A stretch of DNA of 64,000 bases, from positions 96,471,345-96,535,344 of the forward strand of contig CP136061.1 of NCBI GenBank assembly GCA_032622095.1, in the 5' to 3' direction. Position 1 is the first letter of the stretch. Each line of letters starts with the position of its first letter. Origin of the DNA: Siphonodentalium dalli (lineage: Eukaryota; Mollusca; Scaphopoda; Gadilida; Siphonodentaliidae). The position numbers and the translations under genes were made by a program. Positions 31,626-46,745 of this stretch are shown piece by piece. The notes beneath the pieces were generated by a model. That model saw only the letters and a program-made list of their open reading frames with translations, was not told where the DNA came from and ran no database searches.

Positions 31626-34600
31626 TTACCCAGGCCTAATTCCTGCCACTATGAAGCGCAGACGTTATGAGAAACGTCATGATTCACGAGCTCCGGTGTG
31701 ACGTATATCCGCCCGTGACGTCACACGTCAGGTGCGTGTAAGACAATTTAAAGGAATACATATTGAACGTGTGTCGCCCATAACAAAATAAATTCGTATT
31801 ATATAATCAACTGTAATGTTGGGATGTGGATATTATATAATTATTCCAAGAATAATTTGGGTGAATTATAATTCCGAGTTGCGGCCATTCCCTTAAGTTA
31901 GTTTAAGCTCTTTTTAAAGAGCGTGTTATTTGAGCATGTGCATGATTGAACCAACCCATTAACGAGTGTCCATAAATTTGTAAAAATATATCGTAAATGG
32001 GTACCACATGGCTATGTACATCGCGAAATTAATTATTACAACAACGAGGCGCGTTCACGTGATGGTATGGAAATCATAAGCGGGAAGTTCCATTTATAAA
32101 TAATATCTTGAAAACATATTTTGTGTAAATGTTATGCATCACGACTGAACTGTCGTGATTAAGGTTGCGATCTACTGTACTAGTACTGTTGGGATGTGTA
32201 TATTATATAATAATTCCAAGATTAATTTTAGTGAAATGATTCCGACTTTTGGCCATTCCCTTAGGTTGATGTAGCTCATTTAAAGAGCGTTGTTCCTTGA
32301 GATGTGCGTGATTGGCACCACACAATTAAGGAGTGTTTAAAAAAATTGTATGATTATCGTAAATGGGTACCAGGTTGTCTGTGTCCACTGCGAAATTAAT
32401 GATTACAACAACAGGGCGCGTTCACGTGGTGGTATGGAAATCATAAGGGGGAGTTGTGTATATAAATAACACCATTAAGGATTGTTATACATTTGTATAA
32501 TATATCGTAAATGTGTACCAAAATGGCTGTGTCGACCGTATAATTAATGATTATAACAACGAGGCGCGTTCACGTGGTGGTAGGGCGATCATAAGGGGGG
32601 AGTTTTGTTTATAAATAATATCGTGAATACTCCATTTTGTGTAAATGTTATGCATCACAAATATATATTCATTCATTTGGCAATATTTAAGTTCCCGCCT
32701 TGATGACCCATCCAGTAAGGCGCACGACACTCCCACTGAATTATAAGTTAACAATTTTTAGGTTGGGTTATCACATAATGTATACGAGTTCTGTGCTGGG
32801 TATTTTTGTGAAATAAAACGTTAAACAAAAGTTTAAGAGCTTGTCAAATAAGGTGATAATGGTGAAAATATCAAAATTAGGATGTAAAATAAATACGTCA
32901 AACAGTCTACAGGGCCAAAAGAACCCTCTATCGCAGAACATCTCGCTATGGGTTCCATATATCGTAGCTTTGTGTGACCCACATTATGTGAGTAAAGGGG
33001 GGATGCCCTATAGCAGAAGAGTCCACAATTAGAGGTACCATGTCTTACCCACCGGAAGCTGACATAAGCTAATGATAGGTAGAGCACTCTGCTGTATAGG
33101 CAGTTTCTGATATAGTCATAAAGAGTAGGAAAATAAAAGATAGCAGAAACCCAGAGAACACATACAAATTTCGTGTTATGATTTATATTTCATAATAATA
33201 TTTAATTTAATCATTGTATGATCAAAGTTATGTGAAAAAGAAATAATCAAAAAAGCGAGGCCCCCTGGTCATTTCTGTAAATTTAGTACCCGTGAGGTCT
33301 CCATGTCGTTACTGTACATTTATTAACCACGAGTTTCCCAGTCCGGATCCCCCGTCTTTGTAAGATAATTGCGCTTAACATGTATATGCATATGTAAACC
33401 ATAATATTTATATACTTATTAAAAGATACCAACACTGAAATTTTTTTATTATCGAATTATCCACACACTATCGTGACAGGTTATTTTGTTTACTTGATCA
33501 AGGGAGGTCCCGTTGTTTGATCATCGGCAACCATAATTCCGTATTAAAATTAAATAATAGATAAACAAATCCTCATGCAAAAAGCAGCCCAGTCCAAAGG
33601 ACAAACATGCAGCAAGCATCCACACATCACACGACAACATGTCCATCCTACACTTGTCATGATAATTGATATATAGGGCTGTTGTTAGTAAGTAATTAAA
33701 TTACAAACCTATACATATGACATGGTGAACGCTCTTTAATATTATGTAGAGTATATAACAGTTGTGTATTGATATGGTACATCGGTTGGAATTGTGTTCA
33801 AAGTTCCCAGGCATACAAATTGTTATCGTGATAGCCGACAAAAACATGGGGCATCCCACATATATACAGGTATACAATCAACCATCCATAAGTTAAATGG
33901 TTTGTTGGTTAACGTGTCCTGTTTCTAAAGTGGTGTTGACATGTGGAGCTATGTAAACATGTCATATTTACTGTTATTGAGTGTTTATTTTTTGAGTGTT
34001 TATTTTTTGACTTATCGTACTAGCTTGATAACACAGAAGGAATCAATTGTTTGGAAAATGTTTACTAAGTCCGTTCCGAAATCATATTTTTGTACCGAAA
34101 GTTGGTCCTATAAAAAAAAATGTTTAGCCACAGCAGCTCATCAGGTACACCTCTGGTCTATAACAGATATAAAGCAATCTGTTATTTCATATATGGTTTC
34201 GGGAGTTGTGCACGACCTTATGGACAGACCAGTTCTCCCGTACAGACCAAGTCCTTGGCCTGTACGCTGAAAGCCAGAAAATTGCCTGCTGATTCCTCCA
34301 ATATCGAACTAGTATGAACTGTCAAAGGTATTTTATCACGCGCGATGGTAACAGTGCACTGTAAAAACGCGACGGTATTATTGTCCGAACACATAATATA
34401 GTTATAAACTGTGTTGATAGTTTATAGGTGGTCTAACCACAAAATTGCACAAAGTAAAAACCGTGTTTTGTACGGTAAAAACCCAATCAAAAACAAAACG
34501 TAGTATACATTAACATTAGTTTACCTGTAATCAGAAAATAAACACATGTATTAACCTCCATGTAGTTTTCCAGTTCGTCAGTATTTAAGAACACATATCC

Positions 34601-34631
34601 TCTATTCGCGAAGGAGCCTAAAATGCACAAC
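31626..34631 (+). repeat. 3-kb satellite unit, copy 2
   Basis: 3006 bp. Serves as the reference form; copies 4 and 5 looked the same by eye. It supplies the sequence AAATGCACAACTTACCCAGG across the site where the CACTA terminus interrupts copy 1. Confidence 0.9.
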
Positions 34632-37600
34632 TTACCCAGGCCTAATTCCTGCCACTATGAAGCGCAGACGTTATGAGAAACGTCATGATTCACGAGCTCC
34701 GGTGTGACGTATATCCGCCCGTGACGTCACACGTCAGGTGCGTGTAAGACAATTTAAAGGAATACATATTGAACGTGTGTCGCCCATAACAAAATAAATT
34801 CGTATTATATAATCAACTGTAATGTTGGGATGTGGATATTATATAATTATTCCAAGAATAATTTGGGTGAATTATAATTCCGAGTTGCGGCCATTCCCTT
34901 AAGTTAGTTTAAGCTCTTTTTAAAGAGCGTGTTATTTGAGCATGTGCATGATTGAACCAACCCATTAACGAGTGTCCATAAATTTGTAAAAATATATCGT
35001 AAATGGGTACCACATGGCTATGTACATCGCGAAATTAATTATTACAACAACGAGGCGCGTTCACGTGATGGTATGGAAATCATAAGCGGGAAGTTCCATT
35101 TATAAATAATATCTTGAAAACATATTTTGTGTAAATGTTATGCATCACGACTGAACTGTCGTGATTAAGGTTGCGATCTACTGTACTAGTACTGTTGGGA
35201 TGTGTATATTATATAATAATTCCAAGATTAATTTTAGTGAAATGATTCCGACTTTTGGCCATTCCCTTAGGTTGATGTAGCTCATTTAAAGAGCGTTGTT
35301 CCTTGAGATGTGCGTGATTGGCACCACACAATTAAGGAGTGTTTAAAAAAATTGTATGATTATCGTAAATGGGTACCAGGTTGTCTGTGTCCACTGCGAA
35401 ATTAATGATTACAACAACAGGGCGCGTTCACGTGGTGGTATGGAAATCATAAGGGGGAGTTGTGTATATAAATAACACCATTAAGGATTGTTATACATTT
35501 GTATAATATATCGTAAATGTGTACCAAAATGGCTGTGTCGACCGTATAATTAATGATTATAACAACGAGGCGCGTTCACGTGGTGGTAGGGCGATCATAA
35601 GGGGGGAGTTTTGTTTATAAATAATATCGTGAATACTCCATTTTGTGTAAATGTTATGCATCACAAATATATATTCATTCATTTGGCAATATTTAAGTTC
35701 CCGCCTTGATGACCCATCCAGTAAGGCGCACGACACTCCCACTGAATTATAAGTTAACAATTTTTAGGTTGGGTTATCACATAATGTATACGAGTTCTGT
35801 GCTGGGTATTTTTGTGAAATAAAACGTTAAACAAAAGTTTAAGAGCTTGTCAAATAAGGTGATAATGGTGAAAATATCAAAATTAGGATGTAAAATAAAT
35901 ACGTCAAACAGTCTACAGGGCCAAAAGAACCCTCTATCGCAGAACATCTCGCTATGGGTTCCATATATCGTAGCTTTGTGTGACCCACATTATGTGAGTA
36001 AAGGGGGGATGCCCTATAGCAGAAGAGTCCACAATTAGAGGTACCATGTCTTACCCACCGGAAGCTGACATAAGCTAATGATAGGTAGAGCACTCTGCTG
36101 TATAGGCAGTTTCTGATATAGTCATAAAGAGTAGGAAAATAAAAGATAGCAGAAACCCAGAGAACACATACAAATTTCGTGTTATGATTTATATTTCATA
36201 ATAATATTTAATTTAATCATTGTATGATCAAAGTTATGTGAAAAAGAAATAATCAAAAAAGCGAGGCCCCCTGGTCATTTCTGTAAATTTAGTACCCGTG
36301 AGGTCTCCATGTCGTTACTGTACATTTATTAACCACGAGTTTCCCAGTCCGGAACCCCCGTCTTTGTAAGATAATTGCGCTTAACATGTATATGCATATG
36401 TAAACCATAATATTTATATACTTATTAAAAGATACCAACACTGAAATTTTTTTATTATCGAATTATCCACACACTATCGTGACAGGTTATTTTGTTTACT
36501 TGATCAAGGGAGGTCCCGTTGTTTGATCATCGGCAACCATAATTCCGTATTAAAATTAAATAATAGATAAACAAATCCTCATGCAAAAAGCAGCCCAGTC
36601 CAAAGGACAAACATGCAGCAAGCATCCACACATCACACGACAACATGTCCATCCTACACTTGTCATGATAATTGATATATAGGGCTGTTGTTAGTAAGTA
36701 ATTAAATTACAAACCTATACATATGACATGGTGAACGCTCTTTAATATTATGTAGAGTATATAACAGTTGTGTATTGATATGGTACATCGGTTGGAATTG
36801 TGTTCAAAGTTCCCAGGCATACAAATTGTTATCGTGATAGCCGACAAAAACATGGGGCATCCCACATATATACAGGTATACAATCAACCATCCATAAGTT
36901 AAATGGTTTGTTGGTTAACGTGTCCTGTTTCTAAAGTGGTGTTGACATGTGGAGCTATTTAAACATGTCATATTTACTGTTATTGAGTGTTTATTTTTTG
37001 AGTGTTTATTTTTTGACTTATCGTACTAGCTTGATAACACAGAAGGAATCAATTGTTTGGAAAATGTTTACTAAGTCCGTTCCGAAATCATATTTTTGTA
37101 CCGAAAGTTGGTCCTATAAAAAAAAATGTTTAGCCACAGCAGCTCATCAGGTACACCTCTGGTCTATAACAGATATAAAGCAATCTGTTATTTCATATAT
37201 GGTTTCGGGAGTTGTGCACGACCTTATGGACAGACCAGTTCTCCCGTACAGACCAAGTCCTTGGCCTGTACGCTGAAAGCCAGAAAATTGCCTGCTGATT
37301 CCTCCAATATCGAACTAGTATGAACTGTCAAAGGTATTTTATCACGCGCGATGGTAACAGTGCACTGTAAAAACGCGACGGTATTATTGTCCGAACACAT
37401 AATATAGTTATAAACTGTGTTGATAGTTTATAGGTGGTCTAACCACAAAATTGCATTATTGCACAAAGTAAAAACCGTGTTTTGTACGGTAAAAACCCAA
37501 TCAAAAACAAAACGTAGTATACATTAACATTAGTTTACCTGTAATCAGAAAATAAACACATGTATTAACCTCCATGTAGTTTTCCAGTTCGTCAGTATTT

Positions 37601-37645
37601 AAGAACACATATCCTCTATTCGCGAAGGAGCCTAAAATGCACAAC
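34632..37645 (+). repeat. 3-kb satellite unit, copy 3 (3014 bp)
   Basis: Differs from copy 2 by GGAACCC for GGATCCC near 36354 (removing a GGATCC site), GCTATTTAAAC for GCTATGTAAAC near 36959, and an 8-bp slippage-type insertion in ATTGCATTATTGCACAAAG near 37455. Confidence 0.9.
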
Positions 37646-40600
37646 TTACCCAGGCCTAATTCCTGCCACTATGAAGCGCAGACGTTATGAGAAACGTCAT
37701 GATTCACGAGCTCCGGTGTGACGTATATCCGCCCGTGACGTCACACGTCAGGTGCGTGTAAGACAATTTAAAGGAATACATATTGAACGTGTGTCGCCCA
37801 TAACAAAATAAATTCGTATTATATAATCAACTGTAATGTTGGGATGTGGATATTATATAATTATTCCAAGAATAATTTGGGTGAATTATAATTCCGAGTT
37901 GCGGCCATTCCCTTAAGTTAGTTTAAGCTCTTTTTAAAGAGCGTGTTATTTGAGCATGTGCATGATTGAACCAACCCATTAACGAGTGTCCATAAATTTG
38001 TAAAAATATATCGTAAATGGGTACCACATGGCTATGTACATCGCGAAATTAATTATTACAACAACGAGGCGCGTTCACGTGATGGTATGGAAATCATAAG
38101 CGGGAAGTTCCATTTATAAATAATATCTTGAAAACATATTTTGTGTAAATGTTATGCATCACGACTGAACTGTCGTGATTAAGGTTGCGATCTACTGTAC
38201 TAGTACTGTTGGGATGTGTATATTATATAATAATTCCAAGATTAATTTTAGTGAAATGATTCCGACTTTTGGCCATTCCCTTAGGTTGATGTAGCTCATT
38301 TAAAGAGCGTTGTTCCTTGAGATGTGCGTGATTGGCACCACACAATTAAGGAGTGTTTAAAAAAATTGTATGATTATCGTAAATGGGTACCAGGTTGTCT
38401 GTGTCCACTGCGAAATTAATGATTACAACAACAGGGCGCGTTCACGTGGTGGTATGGAAATCATAAGGGGGAGTTGTGTATATAAATAACACCATTAAGG
38501 ATTGTTATACATTTGTATAATATATCGTAAATGTGTACCAAAATGGCTGTGTCGACCGTATAATTAATGATTATAACAACGAGGCGCGTTCACGTGGTGG
38601 TAGGGCGATCATAAGGGGGGAGTTTTGTTTATAAATAATATCGTGAATACTCCATTTTGTGTAAATGTTATGCATCACAAATATATATTCATTCATTTGG
38701 CAATATTTAAGTTCCCGCCTTGATGACCCATCCAGTAAGGCGCACGACACTCCCACTGAATTATAAGTTAACAATTTTTAGGTTGGGTTATCACATAATG
38801 TATACGAGTTCTGTGCTGGGTATTTTTGTGAAATAAAACGTTAAACAAAAGTTTAAGAGCTTGTCAAATAAGGTGATAATGGTGAAAATATCAAAATTAG
38901 GATGTAAAATAAATACGTCAAACAGTCTACAGGGCCAAAAGAACCCTCTATCGCAGAACATCTCGCTATGGGTTCCATATATCGTAGCTTTGTGTGACCC
39001 ACATTATGTGAGTAAAGGGGGGATGCCCTATAGCAGAAGAGTCCACAATTAGAGGTACCATGTCTTACCCACCGGAAGCTGACATAAGCTAATGATAGGT
39101 AGAGCACTCTGCTGTATAGGCAGTTTCTGATATAGTCATAAAGAGTAGGAAAATAAAAGATAGCAGAAACCCAGAGAACACATACAAATTTCGTGTTATG
39201 ATTTATATTTCATAATAATATTTAATTTAATCATTGTATGATCAAAGTTATGTGAAAAAGAAATAATCAAAAAAGCGAGGCCCCCTGGTCATTTCTGTAA
39301 ATTTAGTACCCGTGAGGTCTCCATGTCGTTACTGTACATTTATTAACCACGAGTTTCCCAGTCCGGATCCCCCGTCTTTGTAAGATAATTGCGCTTAACA
39401 TGTATATGCATATGTAAACCATAATATTTATATACTTATTAAAAGATACCAACACTGAAATTTTTTTATTATCGAATTATCCACACACTATCGTGACAGG
39501 TTATTTTGTTTACTTGATCAAGGGAGGTCCCGTTGTTTGATCATCGGCAACCATAATTCCGTATTAAAATTAAATAATAGATAAACAAATCCTCATGCAA
39601 AAAGCAGCCCAGTCCAAAGGACAAACATGCAGCAAGCATCCACACATCACACGACAACATGTCCATCCTACACTTGTCATGATAATTGATATATAGGGCT
39701 GTTGTTAGTAAGTAATTAAATTACAAACCTATACATATGACATGGTGAACGCTCTTTAATATTATGTAGAGTATATAACAGTTGTGTATTGATATGGTAC
39801 ATCGGTTGGAATTGTGTTCAAAGTTCCCAGGCATACAAATTGTTATCGTGATAGCCGACAAAAACATGGGGCATCCCACATATATACAGGTATACAATCA
39901 ACCATCCATAAGTTAAATGGTTTGTTGGTTAACGTGTCCTGTTTCTAAAGTGGTGTTGACATGTGGAGCTATGTAAACATGTCATATTTACTGTTATTGA
40001 GTGTTTATTTTTTGAGTGTTTATTTTTTGACTTATCGTACTAGCTTGATAACACAGAAGGAATCAATTGTTTGGAAAATGTTTACTAAGTCCGTTCCGAA
40101 ATCATATTTTTGTACCGAAAGTTGGTCCTATAAAAAAAAATGTTTAGCCACAGCAGCTCATCAGGTACACCTCTGGTCTATAACAGATATAAAGCAATCT
40201 GTTATTTCATATATGGTTTCGGGAGTTGTGCACGACCTTATGGACAGACCAGTTCTCCCGTACAGACCAAGTCCTTGGCCTGTACGCTGAAAGCCAGAAA
40301 ATTGCCTGCTGATTCCTCCAATATCGAACTAGTATGAACTGTCAAAGGTATTTTATCACGCGCGATGGTAACAGTGCACTGTAAAAACGCGACGGTATTA
40401 TTGTCCGAACACATAATATAGTTATAAACTGTGTTGATAGTTTATAGGTGGTCTAACCACAAAATTGCACAAAGTAAAAACCGTGTTTTGTACGGTAAAA
40501 ACCCAATCAAAAACAAAACGTAGTATACATTAACATTAGTTTACCTGTAATCAGAAAATAAACACATGTATTAACCTCCATGTAGTTTTCCAGTTCGTCA

Positions 40601-40651
40601 GTATTTAAGAACACATATCCTCTATTCGCGAAGGAGCCTAAAATGCACAAC
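37646..40651 (+). repeat. 3-kb satellite unit, copy 4
   Basis: 3006 bp; no difference from copy 2 was noticed by eye. Confidence 0.9.
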
Positions 40652-43600
40652 TTACCCAGGCCTAATTCCTGCCACTATGAAGCGCAGACGTTATGAGAAA
40701 CGTCATGATTCACGAGCTCCGGTGTGACGTATATCCGCCCGTGACGTCACACGTCAGGTGCGTGTAAGACAATTTAAAGGAATACATATTGAACGTGTGT
40801 CGCCCATAACAAAATAAATTCGTATTATATAATCAACTGTAATGTTGGGATGTGGATATTATATAATTATTCCAAGAATAATTTGGGTGAATTATAATTC
40901 CGAGTTGCGGCCATTCCCTTAAGTTAGTTTAAGCTCTTTTTAAAGAGCGTGTTATTTGAGCATGTGCATGATTGAACCAACCCATTAACGAGTGTCCATA
41001 AATTTGTAAAAATATATCGTAAATGGGTACCACATGGCTATGTACATCGCGAAATTAATTATTACAACAACGAGGCGCGTTCACGTGATGGTATGGAAAT
41101 CATAAGCGGGAAGTTCCATTTATAAATAATATCTTGAAAACATATTTTGTGTAAATGTTATGCATCACGACTGAACTGTCGTGATTAAGGTTGCGATCTA
41201 CTGTACTAGTACTGTTGGGATGTGTATATTATATAATAATTCCAAGATTAATTTTAGTGAAATGATTCCGACTTTTGGCCATTCCCTTAGGTTGATGTAG
41301 CTCATTTAAAGAGCGTTGTTCCTTGAGATGTGCGTGATTGGCACCACACAATTAAGGAGTGTTTAAAAAAATTGTATGATTATCGTAAATGGGTACCAGG
41401 TTGTCTGTGTCCACTGCGAAATTAATGATTACAACAACAGGGCGCGTTCACGTGGTGGTATGGAAATCATAAGGGGGAGTTGTGTATATAAATAACACCA
41501 TTAAGGATTGTTATACATTTGTATAATATATCGTAAATGTGTACCAAAATGGCTGTGTCGACCGTATAATTAATGATTATAACAACGAGGCGCGTTCACG
41601 TGGTGGTAGGGCGATCATAAGGGGGGAGTTTTGTTTATAAATAATATCGTGAATACTCCATTTTGTGTAAATGTTATGCATCACAAATATATATTCATTC
41701 ATTTGGCAATATTTAAGTTCCCGCCTTGATGACCCATCCAGTAAGGCGCACGACACTCCCACTGAATTATAAGTTAACAATTTTTAGGTTGGGTTATCAC
41801 ATAATGTATACGAGTTCTGTGCTGGGTATTTTTGTGAAATAAAACGTTAAACAAAAGTTTAAGAGCTTGTCAAATAAGGTGATAATGGTGAAAATATCAA
41901 AATTAGGATGTAAAATAAATACGTCAAACAGTCTACAGGGCCAAAAGAACCCTCTATCGCAGAACATCTCGCTATGGGTTCCATATATCGTAGCTTTGTG
42001 TGACCCACATTATGTGAGTAAAGGGGGGATGCCCTATAGCAGAAGAGTCCACAATTAGAGGTACCATGTCTTACCCACCGGAAGCTGACATAAGCTAATG
42101 ATAGGTAGAGCACTCTGCTGTATAGGCAGTTTCTGATATAGTCATAAAGAGTAGGAAAATAAAAGATAGCAGAAACCCAGAGAACACATACAAATTTCGT
42201 GTTATGATTTATATTTCATAATAATATTTAATTTAATCATTGTATGATCAAAGTTATGTGAAAAAGAAATAATCAAAAAAGCGAGGCCCCCTGGTCATTT
42301 CTGTAAATTTAGTACCCGTGAGGTCTCCATGTCGTTACTGTACATTTATTAACCACGAGTTTCCCAGTCCGGATCCCCCGTCTTTGTAAGATAATTGCGC
42401 TTAACATGTATATGCATATGTAAACCATAATATTTATATACTTATTAAAAGATACCAACACTGAAATTTTTTTATTATCGAATTATCCACACACTATCGT
42501 GACAGGTTATTTTGTTTACTTGATCAAGGGAGGTCCCGTTGTTTGATCATCGGCAACCATAATTCCGTATTAAAATTAAATAATAGATAAACAAATCCTC
42601 ATGCAAAAAGCAGCCCAGTCCAAAGGACAAACATGCAGCAAGCATCCACACATCACACGACAACATGTCCATCCTACACTTGTCATGATAATTGATATAT
42701 AGGGCTGTTGTTAGTAAGTAATTAAATTACAAACCTATACATATGACATGGTGAACGCTCTTTAATATTATGTAGAGTATATAACAGTTGTGTATTGATA
42801 TGGTACATCGGTTGGAATTGTGTTCAAAGTTCCCAGGCATACAAATTGTTATCGTGATAGCCGACAAAAACATGGGGCATCCCACATATATACAGGTATA
42901 CAATCAACCATCCATAAGTTAAATGGTTTGTTGGTTAACGTGTCCTGTTTCTAAAGTGGTGTTGACATGTGGAGCTATGTAAACATGTCATATTTACTGT
43001 TATTGAGTGTTTATTTTTTGAGTGTTTATTTTTTGACTTATCGTACTAGCTTGATAACACAGAAGGAATCAATTGTTTGGAAAATGTTTACTAAGTCCGT
43101 TCCGAAATCATATTTTTGTACCGAAAGTTGGTCCTATAAAAAAAAATGTTTAGCCACAGCAGCTCATCAGGTACACCTCTGGTCTATAACAGATATAAAG
43201 CAATCTGTTATTTCATATATGGTTTCGGGAGTTGTGCACGACCTTATGGACAGACCAGTTCTCCCGTACAGACCAAGTCCTTGGCCTGTACGCTGAAAGC
43301 CAGAAAATTGCCTGCTGATTCCTCCAATATCGAACTAGTATGAACTGTCAAAGGTATTTTATCACGCGCGATGGTAACAGTGCACTGTAAAAACGCGACG
43401 GTATTATTGTCCGAACACATAATATAGTTATAAACTGTGTTGATAGTTTATAGGTGGTCTAACCACAAAATTGCACAAAGTAAAAACCGTGTTTTGTACG
43501 GTAAAAACCCAATCAAAAACAAAACGTAGTATACATTAACATTAGTTTACCTGTAATCAGAAAATAAACACATGTATTAACCTCCATGTAGTTTTCCAGT

Positions 43601-43657
43601 TCGTCAGTATTTAAGAACACATATCCTCTATTCGCGAAGGAGCCTAAAATGCACAAC
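40652..43657 (+). repeat. 3-kb satellite unit, copy 5
   Basis: 3006 bp; no difference from copy 2 was noticed by eye. Confidence 0.9.
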
Positions 43658-45160
43658 TTACCCAGGCCTAATTCCTGCCACTATGAAGCGCAGACGTTAT
43701 GAGAAACGTCATGATTCACGAGCTCCGGTGTGACGTATATCCGCCCGTGACGTCACACGTCAGGTGCGTGTAAGACAATTTAAAGGAATACATATTGAAC
43801 GTGTGTCGCCCATAACAAAATAAATTCGTATTATATAATCAACTGTAATGTTGGGATGTGGATATTATATAATTATTCCAAGAATAATTTGGGTGAATTA
43901 TAATTCCGAGTTGCGGCCATTCCCTTAAGTTAGTTTAAGCTCTTTTTAAAGAGCGTGTTATTTGAGCATGTGCATGATTGAACCAACCCATTAACGAGTG
44001 TCCATAAATTTGTAAAAATATATCGTAAATGGGTACCACATGGCTATGTACATCGCGAAATTAATTATTACAACAACGAGGCGCGTTCACGTGATGGTAT
44101 GGAAATCATAAGCGGGAAGTTCCATTTATAAATAATATCTTGAAAACATATTTTGTGTAAATGTTATGCATCACGACTGAACTGTCGTGATTAAGGTTGC
44201 GATCTACTGTACTAGTACTGTTGGGATGTGTATATTATATAATAATTCCAAGATTAATTTTAGTGAAATGATTCCGACTTTTGGCCATTCCCTTAGGTTG
44301 ATGTAGCTCATTTAAAGAGCGTTGTTCCTTGAGATGTGCGTGATTGGCACCACACAATTAAGGAGTGTTTAAAAAAATTGTATGATTATCGTAAATGGGT
44401 ACCAGGTTGTCTGTGTCCACTGCGAAATTAATGATTACAACAACAGGGCGCGTTCACGTGGTGGTATGGAAATCATAAGGGGGAGTTGTGTATATAAATA
44501 ACACCATTAAGGATTGTTATACATTTGTATAATATATCGTAAATGTGTACCAAAATGGCTGTGTCGACCGTATAATTAATGATTATAACAACGAGGCGCG
44601 TTCACGTGGTGGTAGGGCGATCATAAGGGGGGAGTTTTGTTTATAAATAATATCGTGAATACTCCATTTTGTGTAAATGTTATGCATCACAAATATATAT
44701 TCATTCATTTGGCAATATTTAAGTTCCCGCCTTGATGACCCATCCAGTAAGGCGCACGACACTCCCACTGAATTATAAGTTAACAATTTTTAGGTTGGGT
44801 TATCACATAATGTATACGAGTTCTGTGCTGGGTATTTTTGTGAAATAAAACGTTAAACAAAAGTTTAAGAGCTTGTCAAATAAGGTGATAATGGTGAAAA
44901 TATCAAAATTAGGATGTAAAATAAATACGTCAAACAGTCTACAGGGCCAAAAGAACCCTCTATCGCAGAACATCTCGCTATGGGTTCCATATATCGTAGC
45001 TTTGTGTGACCCACATTATGTGAGTAAAGGGGGGATGCCCTATAGCAGAAGAGTCCACAATTAGAGGTACCATGTCTTACCCACCGGAAGCTGACATAAG
45101 CTAATGATAGGTAGAGCACTCTGCTGTATAGGCAGTTTCTGATATAGTCATAAAGAGTAG
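43658..45160 (+). repeat. 3-kb satellite unit, copy 6 (truncated to 1.5 kb)
   Basis: Follows copy 2 up to CATAAAGAGTAG and then breaks; the next bases jump back to a segment about 150 bp earlier in the unit (see 45161-45235). Confidence 0.9.
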
Positions 45161-45235
45161 CTTTGTGTGACCCACATTATGTGAGTAGCTTTGTGTGACT
45201 TTGTGTGACCCACATTATGTGAGTAAAGGGGGGAT
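45161..45235 (+). repeat. Junction with reiterated CTTTGTGTGACCCACATTAT
   Basis: The unit segment CTTTGTGTGACCCACATTATGTGAGTA, present once at 45000-45026, is repeated here as a full copy (45161-45188), a 10-bp stub, and another full copy extended by AAGGGGGGAT (45199-45235). The minisatellite then begins. This looks like slippage or template switching at the array border. Confidence 0.8.
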
Positions 45236-46160
45236 ATCCTACAGCCACACTGATGCAAATATATATATCCTACAGCCACACTGATGCAAATATATATATC
45301 CTACAGCCACACTGATGCAAATATATATATCCTACAGCCACACTGATGCAAATATATATATCCTACAGCCACACTGATGCAAATATATATATATATCCTA
45401 CAGCCACACTGATGCAAATATATATATATATCCTACAGCCACACTGATGCAAATATATATATCCTACAGCCACACTGATGCAAATATATATATCCTACAG
45501 CCACACTGATGCAAATATATATATATCCTACAGCCACACTGATGCTAATATATATATATCCTACAGCCACACTGATGTAAATATATATATCCTACAGCCA
45601 CACTGATGCAAATATATATATCCTACAGCCACACTGATGCAAATATATATATATATCCTACAGCCACACTGATGCAAATATATATATATATCCTACAGCC
45701 ACACTGATGCAAATATATATATATCCTACAGCAACACTGATGCAAATATATATATCCTACAGCCACACTGATGCAAATATATATATATCCTACAGCCACA
45801 CTGATACAAATATATATATATATCCTACAGCCACACTGATGCAAATATATATATATATCCTACAGCCACACTGATGCAAATATATATATATCCTACAGCC
45901 ACGCTGATGCAAATATATATATATATCCTACAGCCACACTGATGCAAATATATATATCCTACAGCCACACTGATGCAAATATATATATCCTACAGCCACA
46001 CTGATGCAAATATATATATCCTACAGCCACACTGATGCAAATATATATATATCCTACAGCCACACTGATGCAAATATATATATCCTACAGCCACACTGAT
46101 GCAAATATATATATCCTACAGCAACACTGATGCAAATATATATATCCTACAGCCACACTG

Positions 46161-46745
46161 ATGCAAATATATATATCCTACAGCCACACTGATGCAAATA
46201 TATATATATATCCTACAGCCACACTGATGCAAATATATATATATCCTACAGCAACACTGATGCAAATATATATATCCTACAGCCACACTGATGCAAATAT
46301 ATATATATCCTACAGCAACACTGATGCAAATATATATATCCTACAGCCACACTGATGCAAATATATATATATATCCTACAGCCACACTGATGCAAATATA
46401 TATATCCTACAGCCACACTGATGCAAATATATATATATATCCTACAGCCACACTGATGCAAATATATATATATCCTACAGCAACACTGATGCAAATATAT
46501 ATATCCTACAGCCACACTGATGCAAATATATATATCCTACAGCCACACTGATGCAAATATATATATCCTACAGCCACACTGATGCAAATATATATATATA
46601 TCCTACAGCCACACTGATGCAAATATATATATATCCTACAGCAACACTGATGCAAATATATATATCCTACAGCCACACTGATGCAAATATATATATATCC
46701 TACAGCAACACTGATGCAAATATATATATCCTACAGCCACACTGA
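46161..46745 (+). repeat. Local higher-order repeat (~390 bp) within the minisatellite
   Basis: The series of unit lengths and CAGCAAC variants starting at 46161 is repeated from 46551, giving identical 64-codon open frames. The block is about 12 units long. This shows segmental duplication of multi-unit blocks. Confidence 0.75.

Larger units (their letters stand above)
28620..45160 (+). repeat. Tandem array of a ~3006-bp satellite unit (5.5 copies)
   Basis: Copies start (TTACCCAGGCC) at 28620, 31626, 34632, 37646, 40652 and 43658; the last stops at 45160. Periods are 3006, 3006, 3014, 3006 and 3006. Only a handful of differences were noticed: copy 1 has a changed G run (29589) and an extra A (31091-31100); copy 3 has two substitutions (36354, 36959) and an 8-bp insertion near 37455. 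No protein or RNA gene is recognisable; the repeated 60-125-codon frames are conserved only because the DNA is. Copy boundaries are arbitrary except at the 28620 junction. Confidence 0.95.

Noticed and set aside
31624-31650. U1 snRNA-like start (ACTTACCCAGGCC)
   Set aside because: Only the first bases resemble U1; the following sequence has no Sm site or U1 stem-loops.
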